Source: JARRKC01 sp963723965
GTDB taxonomy: Bacteria; Acidobacteriota; UBA6911; RPQK01; JAPXNP01
Reading direction: 5' to 3'
Assembly: GCA_963723965.1 (NCBI GenBank)
Contig: CAVRSV010000002.1
Location: forward strand, 62,001 to 126,000
Length of the DNA stretch: 64,000 nt
The position numbers and the translations under genes were made by a program. The notes below the pieces were generated by a model. The model was given only the letters and a program-made list of their open reading frames with translations. It had not been told where the DNA came from and ran no database searches. How positions within the stretch are numbered: position 1 is the stretch's first letter; the number at the start of each line of letters is the position of its first letter. This document shows positions 48,122 to 56,819 of the stretch, piece by piece.

Positions 48122-51100
48122 TCAGGGCGTGACCGCCACCGGCATGGTCGCAAACTGCCCGGGCCGGGTCTGCAGAACCGTTGCGGAGATCGGATCCGAT
48201 GGAGCGACCTTGAGAATCCCTTGAAAGCGGGTGAAGTCCAGGGTCGTATCCCACTGAAATTGATCGACAAACAGTGCCTTGTGGCCGTTGACCGGCAGGC
48301 TGACGGCGGCGCGTGCGAGCCGGTGTCCCGAGGCATCGTAGAGGGACAGGCTCAGCGTCGTGTTCCGCGTGCCGGCGTTCATGAGGGCGACGCCGGTATT
48401 GAGGCCCCGGGACCGGTCCGTTTCCATGGGCGCGGAGAAGCCGCTCTCGATCCGCGGACTGCTGCCGACTCCGGCCGCTCCGACGGAACCGCTGAAGACG
48501 ATGACCCCCGCCAGAGGCTGCGGTGAGGTGACACGCACCGAGCCGGAGACCAGGTCTCCCTGGCTGCCGGTGGAGAGGACGCGGAGGCCCTTGGGCGGGA
48601 CCGTTACCTGAACCAGAGGGCCGACCGCGACACCGTTGAGCGACATGGAGGGGACCTTTCCCTGGTCGTCGCGCACCGTGAGGGTCGCCTGAGCGGGCGC
48701 CGTCTCATGACGGTTGAACAGGATGATCTGACTGCCCAGGAGATCGAGGCCGGCGCCGAAATGGGCGAAGTAGAGGGTCCCGCCGGTGGCCGGCACGGAT
48801 CCGAGGGGCACGACGGGAAGCGTCACGAATTCGCCGGGCCGCGTCTGCAGGACCGTGGCCGCCAGCGAGCCGTCGGCTTCTACGCGCAGCAGGCCGGTGA
48901 AGTTTGCGAAACTGATCGCAGGCTGCCAGGTGAATTGGTGGGCGAACAGGGCGAGGTGCCCCAGGCCGGCGATCTCCGTTTGGGCGGTCGCCAGGCTCTG
49001 TCCATCCGGATCGAGCAAGGTGAGACTCAGGAGCCGTTCCTCGTCGGCCAGATTCATCACCGCAATGCCCGTGTCGACGCCGGTGGCCGTGTTGCTTTCG
49101 ACGGGCGCGACGAAACCCTCGGAGAGGACCTCGCCTGCCCCCACACCAGCCACGCCGGCCGGGCCCCGGAAGACGATGACGCCCGACAGGGCGCGGTCTC
49201 CGTAGGCCGCCACCGATCCGACTTTCAGATTGCCCACCCCGTCGGTGGCCAGGGCGCTCAGGCCGCCGGCCGGAATGACCACGGAATGTTCTCCCTGGAT
49301 GTTGACACCGTCGAGGTCCGTCGCCAGCGGGGCGCCCCCGTCGTCGCTCAGCCGGAAGTCGACGTTGGCGGAACCCTGGGTGTCGAGGTTGAGGACCAGG
49401 ATCTGGCTGGAGAGCTGACCGAGCCCGTCGCCGAACTGAGAGAAGAACAGAGGCGCCAGACCCAGACCGCCCCGGAACGTCACCCGGCCGTCCGCCTGGC
49501 CGTCGAGATCGAGGGGACCGCCGTCCTGGACCTGGAGCACTCGCTTCGAGCCGGAGGCTGTCAGGGACAGGGAAACCCAGGCCTGGGAGCGGTTGATGCC
49601 CCAGAACCGGGCCGTCGGCGGGATGGCGATGGGATAGGTGAAAGTGACCGAAGAAGTCCCGCCCGGCGTGACACCCACGGCGGACCATTCGACCAGGCCG
49701 AAGGGAAAGGGAATCGACGGACGGCCCGAGGCGGGCAGGGAAGCGTCCGCCGGATCGAGCAGGGCTGCATGCGTCCAGTCCAGACGCTGCTGGGGGCCCT
49801 CGTCCAGATCGGCCTGGGACCGGAATCCGGACGCTGCCCGGACACTGACCGTATCCTGGTCGAGCCAGTCCGGAACGCCGTCGGCGTCCGCATCACCCGT
49901 CCCCTCATCCGCATCCGACATGCCGTCTTGATCCGAGTCGCCAAGGTCGACAAGATTGCCGGACTCATCGATGAGATCCGGGAGCAGGTGGCCCGTCACT
50001 CCGGCCAGCGCGCTCCGGACGGTGAGCGTTCCGCCGGCATCCTCCATCAGCCAGGCGCTGGCGCGCAGGTCCACCACGCCCCGCGCGGCCAGGGTGGTCG
50101 CCCCGGCGAGACGAACGGCGCCGAAGATCCGGATGTCGGTGAGAGAGTAGATCTCGAGGGGACCGCTCGATCGAATCAGTACATCCGGCGGAGACCAGAC
50201 GTAGGTGTAGTTCTTCCGTCCCTGGAAGGTCGTACCGGCGGGCAGTTCCCGCGTCCCGTCGCCGTCGTAGTCCCGGACCTCCGGATCGCCCGCCTCGAAA
50301 CCGTCGGCGTCGATGTCGGCCTCGAGAACGCCGTCTCCGTCGAAATCCGCCAGGAAGGGACCGGCCGCCGTGAACGAAGCCAGCGTGGAACCGGGGACTG
50401 TCTGAGGGGCGGGGAGGAGTGCAGCCAGCCCCAGATCGATGACGATTCGCTCGGTCCCTTCCGCTCGGGCGAGCGCACCCGCGACGAGGAAGACCAGCGA
50501 GAGGCGGTAGAGCCAGCGCAGGGCGTGATTGAGGCGGGACAGACCCTCGACATCCGGATGCGGGGTGTCTGCCGTCACGTCTAGCGCGCAGCTGTCGGTC
50601 CCGCAGGCGTCGCTCTTGTCCCAACGGCACAGATCGCTGACGCAGGCCGCCGACCGATCGGCGACGCAGGAGTCGGCCTCACAGAAACCCGACGCGTCGA
50701 AGGCGCAGGCATCGCTGAAGCAAGACTTGGATGAGTCGGAGACGCAAGTGTCGCGTGTTTCACAGCTGCCGGACGAATCGGACGTACAGGCGTCGCTCGC
50801 CATGCAGTCGCCGGAACTGTCCGAACCGCAGACATCGGACTGGTCGCAATATCCGGAGAAGTCGGAGACGCAGGAGTCGCCGCGACCTCCACCGCTGGAA
50901 TCTGAGACGCAGCTATCGGTTTCACACGCACCCGAAGAATCTGCGGCGCAAACGTCATCGTTGCATTCCCCCGAGGCGTCGGCCTGGCACGAAATCCTGA
51001 CCGCAATCTTTGGATGAGTCGTTCTCACAGGAATCGACTTCACACTCCCCCGAGCTGTCGCTGCCGCAGGGGCCGCTCAGGTCCTGTTCGCAGTCGTCGG

Positions 51101-51515
51101 CCGGTCCGCCGTCGTCCGTGCAGTCGCCTGAGGAGTCGGAAACGCAGGCGTCGCGGGTGCAGCTGCCCGATACGTCGGACTGGCAGGTGTCCCCGGCGCA
51201 TTCCGCAGACTTGTCCGAAATGCACTCGTCTTCGGTGCAGCCCGAGGAACTGTCCGCTGTGCACTGGTCGTCGTTGCAGTCACCCGATTGGTCCACCTGA
51301 CAGACGTCGCGGGTCTGACAGAGGTGACCCTCTGTGTCGCCGTCGCAGGTGTCGCGCTCGGTGCAGACATCCGGATTGCAGGGGACGGGCTGCTGACGAT
51401 CGGGACCGATCCGCACGGCGTTGATCCGGCTCAGACCCTGGGCCGCCAGGGACGGCAACGGGAGGGTGACACCGAAGAGAGCGGAGATCCGAACGAGCAG
51501 GTTCCTTCTCAACAT
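48122..51515 (-). CDS. Cys/Asp-repeat protein B fused to surface beta modules (one frameshift)
   Basis: 1130 residues after removing one extra base in the run 50992-50994. The start MLRRNLLVRISALFG is a signal peptide, followed by QGLSRINAVRIGPDRQQPVP, almost identical to protein A. Then come about 260 residues of a 13-residue repeat, DxCxxDxSGxCxx (for example DACVSDSSGDC, DSCVADRSAACVSDLC). Next LNHALRWLYRLSLVFLVAGA, which looks like a membrane helix, and about 800 residues of Ca-type DxDGDG loops and two copies of a beta module (GIAVMNLADEERLLSLTLLD, LRVEADGSLAATVLQTRPGE). The start overlaps the end of gene A, behind AAAGGGA. Probably a substrate of the SPASM enzyme upstream. Confidence 0.75.
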
Positions 51516-52502
51516 GGCAGATCCCTTTCCACGTGGTACAACCAGCGCAGGGCACGATTGAGACCGGAGTGCGACTGGGGGGTCGAGGGCGGGCTGTCGG
51601 CGCTCGAGTCCGCCGTGCAGCTGTCCGTGCCGCAGTCGGGAGATATGTCACTCCGGCACAGATCGCTCGTACAGGAGCCGGATTTGTCGGTCACGCAGGA
51701 GTCGGCCGCGCAGCCGCCGGAGCTGTCGAAACCGCAGGCGTCGCGCCCGCACTCGGCGGAAGCGTCGGCGACGCAGCTGTCCGAAGTCTGGCAGAGAGCC
51801 GGCGGCGTCGGCCGTACAGGAGTCGCTCTGGGGACACGAAGCGGAGCTGTCGGATTCGCACACATCGAACTGGCCGCATTCACCCGACGAATCGGTCGTA
51901 CAGGCGTCCCCGCTGCAACCCTTGCTGGAATCGGAGACGCAGGAGTCGAGGTCGCATTCTCCCGACTTGTCGCTGTCGCAGGTATCGCTGTCGCAGGCCC
52001 CCGACGAATCCCTGCCGCAATCGTCCGCCTGGCAGGAGCCTGAAGCGTCGAGGGTACACGTATCTTCGGAGCAATCGGCGGAGGCATCCAATTCGCAGTG
52101 ATCCTGGCTGCAGTCGCCTGAGGAGTCGGAGCCACAGGGGCCGCTATGGTCGTTTTCGCAGTCTCCGGGGCCGCCGTCGTCCGTGCACTCGCCCGAGGCA
52201 TCGACCTCGCAGTCATCGCGAGTGCACTCGAGCGACGCATCCCGGATGCACTGATCGTCATTGCAGTCCGCCGAGGTGTCGATCTCGCAGACGTCCCGGG
52301 TCTGGCAGGTATGTCCCACGGCGTCGCCGTCGCAGCTGTCCTGCTGCGTGCACACGTCGGGCTGGCAGGGGACGGGCTGCTGGCGGTCCGGTCCGATGCG
52401 GACCGCGTTGATCCGGCTCAAACCCTGGGAAGCGGAAGCTCGGGCGGAGGCGGCAACTCCCAGCAGGCCCCAGAGGCGCACCAGCAGGTTTCGTCTCAGC
52501 AT
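51509..52502 (-). CDS. Cys/Asp-repeat protein A, putative modified precursor (one frameshift)
   Basis: About 330 residues. The N-terminus MLRRNLLVRLWGLLGVAA is signal-like, followed by the same leader as protein B (QGLSRINAVRIGPDRQQPVP). The body has about 38 cysteines spaced alternately 5 and 8 residues apart within a 13-residue unit, DxCxxDxSGxC, for example DTCTLDASGSC and DDCGRDSSGAC. Nearly every Cys is followed two residues later by x-Asp (CxxD). It ends LNRALRWLYHVERDLPC, sharing LNxALRWLY with protein B. The frame changes at the CT-rich stretch 51792-51799 (one extra or two missing bases). It starts 12 bases after the radical SAM gene ends. Confidence 0.75.
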
Positions 52503-52513
52503 GATCCTGTCTC

Positions 52514-54001
52514 TCAAGCTTCGGCAAACTGGGGTTCGACCGGGGGTTCCGCGACCTCCGCGAGAATCTCGGCATCCCGAACCCGGAGTTCCGTGTTGAC
52601 CGCCATGGCACATTCGATCAGGTGTTTCTGAATCCGGCAGGAGCGACTCTCATCGGGTCGATCCAGGCCTCCATGCGTGTCGTGGGCGTGTTTCCAGCAG
52701 CCACCCCCGCACAAATAGCGAGCCCAGCAGGAGGAGCAGCCCGGGCGCCGGTCCACGGTCCGACTGTGAAATCGCTGCGTCGCCGCGGGTCGGAGCCCTT
52801 CGTCGATGTCGCCCATTCGGTATTCGTCCAGGCCCACGAAGCGGTGACAGGGATAAATGGAACCGTCGCGGCTGACGGCCAGATAGGTCCGTCCGGCGCC
52901 GCAGTGGTGCTCGAGCCGCTGACGCACGACGCGGGTTTGACGAACGCTCCGAACGAGGTTGGTGTAGTGAAAGATGTGATTTCTGCGGACCTCGTCGATC
53001 AGCAACGCGGCGAGTTCTTCATTCTGGGTCTCGACCCCCTCCAGGTCGGTCTCCGCAATGCAGGAACCGGGATCCAGGCCCAGGGCCGGCTCGACATGCA
53101 CGGATCCGAAACCCAGCGCGAGCAGGTGAGAGACCACCTCCGGCAGATGAACCGATCCATGGCTGAAGGTGGCCCGGGCGGGGACGCGTCCCGGGCGCCG
53201 GGCGACCAGGCGCCGGATGCCTTCGATGGCGCGCCCGTAGGACCCGCTGCCGTCGGCGCCGACGCGCCATCGGTCGTGCACCGACGCAGGACCGTCGATC
53301 GAGACCTGGCAACCGATCCGGTGCTCCTCCAGAAAGTCGACGGCTTCCTTGGTCAGCCCCAGACCATTGGTAGACAGGGAATAGGAGATATTCTTGCCCG
53401 AGTCGGTCGATCGCTCCCGAGCAAATTCCACAATCTCGCGGATCAGCGGGAGAACCAGCAGGGGCTCCCCGCCGAAGAAGACGAGATGGAGGTTTTTCTG
53501 CCGCCCGCAGGCGCGCAGCAGCCACTCTACGGCCCGACAGGCCACATCCAAGGTCATGTCCCCGCCATCGTCGCCGTAGAGGTGCCGGGCATCCGCCCAG
53601 TCGCTGGATCCACTCGATCCGTAGCAGTAGCGGCAGCGCAGGTTGCAGCGGTGCGTCACCATCAGTTCGAGGTTGCGGGGCCTCTGGACGGCGGGCCGGG
53701 GAGGGCGCGGGGCGAGCCGGGCGGCCTCCCGGACACAGCCCTCGGACCGGAGACGTTCGAGGGCGTCACGGACCGCTCGCAGGCCGTGTCGGGCCGCCAG
53801 CCGGCCAAAATCGGGCAGATTCCCTCCGGAGCTGGAGGAGACGAGGTCGAAGGTAACGGGATCGGCCTCGTAGAAGAACAGCGTCTCGACGTTGAAGACG
53901 ATGCGCTTGCCCAGCCGCTCGAAGGCATGCAGTTCGGCCAGCGCCTCGTCCGGACGCAAATACACTTCTCTGGAACGGCTTCGAACCAGGATCCCCAGCA
54001 T
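52514..54001 (-). CDS. Radical SAM/SPASM peptide maturase
   Basis: 495 residues; ATG at 54001 follows GGGGAGAGG. Residues 1-90 (GKRIVFNVETLFFYEADPVT) resemble the PqqD-like recognition domains fused to QhpD-type and other maturases. The radical SAM site is THRCNLRCRYCYG (Cys119, Cys123, Cys126), with FFGGEPLLVLPLI and STNGLGLT downstream. A C-terminal SPASM domain has HCGAGRTY, SIYPCHRFVG, CSSCWARYLCGGGCWKH and SCRIQKHLIEC, enough Cys for two auxiliary 4Fe-4S clusters. Such enzymes cross-link Cys in ribosomal peptides or activate sulfatases. Next to two Cys/Asp-repeat proteins in the same operon, peptide modification is the better guess. Confidence 0.87.
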   Translation of the reverse strand: MLGILVRSRSREVYLRPDEALAELHAFERLGKRIVFNVETLFFYEADPVTFDLVSSSSGGNLPDFGRLAARHGLRAVRDALERLRSEGCVREAARLAPRPPRPAVQRPRNLELMVTHRCNLRCRYCYGSSGSSDWADARHLYGDDGGDMTLDVACRAVEWLLRACGRQKNLHLVFFGGEPLLVLPLIREIVEFARERSTDSGKNISYSLSTNGLGLTKEAVDFLEEHRIGCQVSIDGPASVHDRWRVGADGSGSYGRAIEGIRRLVARRPGRVPARATFSHGSVHLPEVVSHLLALGFGSVHVEPALGLDPGSCIAETDLEGVETQNEELAALLIDEVRRNHIFHYTNLVRSVRQTRVVRQRLEHHCGAGRTYLAVSRDGSIYPCHRFVGLDEYRMGDIDEGLRPAATQRFHSRTVDRRPGCSSCWARYLCGGGCWKHAHDTHGGLDRPDESRSCRIQKHLIECAMAVNTELRVRDAEILAEVAEPPVEPQFAEA

Positions 54002-54013
54002 CCCTCTCCCCAA

Positions 54014-54346
54014 GGATGGGTATCTTTATCCGACACCCGGAGGTGCGTGTCAAGAAGGGCGAGGAGAATTGAGATATGAGATCCGCAATCCCGGGGAAGC
54101 TGGGAGCTCGGAGCCGGAATACCGAATGCCGGAGACACACTGGACACGGTGACGGACGGGAACCCTGTCGGGTTCCTGGTTCCGAGTTCCTGGTTTCGAG
54201 TTCCTGGTTTCGAGTTCCTGGTTTCGAGTTCGAGAAACCCGAAGCCCGTGACCCGAAACGATCCAACAGATGCTGCTTGCAGCTCCGGGCTCCCGGCGCG
54301 CTTCGGCGCAGGTCGAAAATCGAAGATCGTGAATCTCAAAACCCTC
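54014..54346. repeat. Intergenic region with short tandem repeats
   Basis: No gene seen. Three copies of the 14-bp unit GAGTTCCTGGTTTC lie at 54184-54225, followed by a partial fourth. A degenerate GAGATATGAGATCC stretch lies at about 54070. A facing AAATCGAAGATCGTGAATCTC stretch lies at about 54315-54337. The arrangement resembles 6491-6681. Confidence 0.65.
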
Positions 54347-56785
54347 TCAGCCGATCGGCTGGCCCGGGGGCATCTCCTCCGGCGCAGGAACCGGGGTCTG
54401 CTCCGACACGGCCAGTCGGCGATCGATCTCGCGAACGGCCAGCTGAAAGATCGCCCGGCGTGGATAGGACAACTCGGAGCTGTTCCGTCCGGAGAGCCAG
54501 TCCCGGAGATCCTGCAGCTTGGCGAGTGTCACGGCCCGGACCGGAACGGAGACACGGACATCGCGGCTCAGCGCAAGCAGACCACGGAGAACGGTGCCGT
54601 CGACGATCTCCTGCAATTCCGCTTCGGACCCGGAGGCAGGCGCAGCCTTCCAGGAGGCGTCGATCAACCCGTCGATCAGTTCCACCAGACCGAGATTCCG
54701 CGGATCCGCAGCCCCGGCCTGGATCAGGCGCTCGACTCGGGCCGGATTGAGGAGCAGCCGGACGATCGTTCCGGCCGAGGCCTCGGCCGCGGCGATCGGA
54801 TCGAAAGCCGGTCCGGTGCGGCGCGGGAAGAGCTCTCGAGTGGCCGGGTACCCCGGAGGTCGGGGAGGGATCGCTGCGGACAGGGACGGGGGGATTTCGA
54901 GCACTCTGGGGGACAGGCACCCAAGCAGAGTCTCCAGCGCCCGGTGTTGATCTTCGGGAGTGACGGGCCGGGGCTGCTGCTGCCAGCCTCCTCTGAGAGA
55001 GTATTCGTATTCGAGGCCGCCGATCCACTTGGAGACGGCCTCGACCTGATACCGATGGAGGTAGTAGATGGGAACCAGAACCTCCTCCAGTGTGGCCATG
55101 GGGCGCCCCGGCCGCAGAGCATTCGGGTTGAGTCCGGAGAGCGCGACTCGACGCACCTCGAGGAGGCGGGTCAGTTCGGCGATCGGGTCGGAACCGTCGT
55201 CCCAGAGATGGGCATAGGGGTGCAGACCGCCCTCGGGACGGGCATCCTGATCGCTGATGAAACGCAGGCCGCGGTCCCGATAGGCCCGGCGAAGGATCTC
55301 GTCGAGGGCGGCGGGCTCATCGGTACCGGGGGGGAAATCCTGGTAGCCGTAGGCGATAGCCATCTTGTCCCACTCCCCCATCCCGGTCGCATAGGCGTCG
55401 GCCATGGAGATCCTGCCACCTGCGTCGAGGGTGACCCTTGGATGGGGATAGTCCATGACCGAAGCGCGGCCCGTCGTGCTGGCGGCGAAGTTGTGCGTCA
55501 GGCCGAGGGTGTGACCGATCTCATGGGCTGCCAGCTGACGGATTCGGGCCAGCGCGGGAGCCAGAGGTGTCCGCCCGTCCGATCCTGAAGAGCCGTAAGG
55601 GGCCAGGAGTCCCTCGGCGATTAGGTAGTCCTGGCGGACTCTTAGAGATCCGAGGTTCACGTGTCCCTTGAGGATTTCTCCGGTCCGCGGATCGATGATC
55701 GTTTCCCCGTACGACCAGCCGCGGGTCGAGCGGTGGAGCCAGTTGATCACGTTGTAGCGGACGTCCATCGGATCGGCGTCGTCGGGCAGCATCTCGATCC
55801 GAAAGGCATTCCGGTAGCCGATGGCCTCGAAGGCCTGACTCCACCAGCGGCCGCCTTCGATCAGCGCGTCGCGGATCGGTTCCGGGACGCCGGGATCGAG
55901 ATAGTACACGATCGGCTGGACCGGGTCGCTCACCGTGGCCGTCGGGTCCTTCTTCCGCAACCGGTGGCGGGCGATGAAGCGCTGCGTCAGATCCCGGCCC
56001 AGGGGGACCGTGTAGTCCTGGTAGGTGACGGGCCAGTAGCCGGACATGACATGATAGGGCCGCGGTCGGTATGCCGAATCGGGGAGCTGGATGAAGGAAT
56101 GATGCTCCCGGATGGTGAAGAGCTCCGGCGTCGGGACGACGGAGCGGATCTCGGGCCCGGGATCGGTGCCTCGGAAGGTCAGCGTCACGTCGAACTCCGT
56201 GTTCTTCGGAAACGACCGGGTGCGCTCCAGATAGACGGCCGAACGGCTCGGGTCGACGGCGTACTGACCCTCCTTTGCGCGCGCCAGCGTCTGCGGAATC
56301 CGCCGGTGATCGGCGAGCAGCATGGGAGTCAAGTCGATCAGGACATGGTCTTCTTGTTCCGCCGCCACCTCGAAACCCCAGAGAACCGATTCGGCGAAGC
56401 CCTCCCGGACCGTGCGGCGCTCGGCAGAGCCGGCACTCTCGTCGGCACGATAAATCAGGTTCGGCTCGACCAGCAGGATGCGCGGACCGACGCGGCGAAA
56501 CAGGACGACCTGCTCGTCGCCCAACTGCGTCCGATCGAAGCCGAGGTCGTTGGAACCGATGCCCGTGGACAGGCCATTGACGTAGAGGAACTCGCGCTCG
56601 AAATCGGGTATTTCGAGCCAGACCCGTCCTTCGGCGGCATCCCAAAAGAAGGTGAAGAAGCCGGCATGTCGGACCATCCCGGTGGTCTTCTCGGAGATGG
56701 TCGGGGCTGCCAGGCCGCAAGGAGCCAGGACAAGGATGAGGGCGAGGAGACAGAGACACGGTATCCAGCGGTGGGTTCTTTTCAT
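54347..56785 (-). CDS. Secreted zinc-dependent metalloprotease (DUF4953/DUF5117/DUF5118 type)
   Basis: 812 residues with a signal peptide (MKRTHRWIPCLCLLALILVL). The zinc site is AAHEIGHTLGLTHNF (HExxHxxGxxH), followed by a Met-turn candidate ASVMDYPHP. Upstream family motifs include YVNGLSTGIGSNDLGFDR and STRGWSYGETIIDPRTGEIL. The layout fits the large bacterial metzincin-like proteases with DUF5118, DUF5117 and DUF4953 in order. Substrate unknown. A carboxylesterase gene precedes it by 34 bases in the same direction. Confidence 0.87.
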   Translation of the reverse strand: MKRTHRWIPCLCLLALILVLAPCGLAAPTISEKTTGMVRHAGFFTFFWDAAEGRVWLEIPDFEREFLYVNGLSTGIGSNDLGFDRTQLGDEQVVLFRRVGPRILLVEPNLIYRADESAGSAERRTVREGFAESVLWGFEVAAEQEDHVLIDLTPMLLADHRRIPQTLARAKEGQYAVDPSRSAVYLERTRSFPKNTEFDVTLTFRGTDPGPEIRSVVPTPELFTIREHHSFIQLPDSAYRPRPYHVMSGYWPVTYQDYTVPLGRDLTQRFIARHRLRKKDPTATVSDPVQPIVYYLDPGVPEPIRDALIEGGRWWSQAFEAIGYRNAFRIEMLPDDADPMDVRYNVINWLHRSTRGWSYGETIIDPRTGEILKGHVNLGSLRVRQDYLIAEGLLAPYGSSGSDGRTPLAPALARIRQLAAHEIGHTLGLTHNFAASTTGRASVMDYPHPRVTLDAGGRISMADAYATGMGEWDKMAIAYGYQDFPPGTDEPAALDEILRRAYRDRGLRFISDQDARPEGGLHPYAHLWDDGSDPIAELTRLLEVRRVALSGLNPNALRPGRPMATLEEVLVPIYYLHRYQVEAVSKWIGGLEYEYSLRGGWQQQPRPVTPEDQHRALETLLGCLSPRVLEIPPSLSAAIPPRPPGYPATRELFPRRTGPAFDPIAAAEASAGTIVRLLLNPARVERLIQAGAADPRNLGLVELIDGLIDASWKAAPASGSEAELQEIVDGTVLRGLLALSRDVRVSVPVRAVTLAKLQDLRDWLSGRNSSELSYPRRAIFQLAVREIDRRLAVSEQTPVPAPEEMPPGQPIG

Positions 56786-56819
56786 GTCGAGACTTTCTGC
56801 CGCAGGTCGCTGGAGGTCC

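Noticed and set aside
50529..52411. Plus-strand Arg/Ser-rich frames opposite the Cys-repeat genes
   Set aside because: They are antisense readings of the 39-bp coding repeat; the minus strand has signal peptides, ribosome binding sites and an operon layout.
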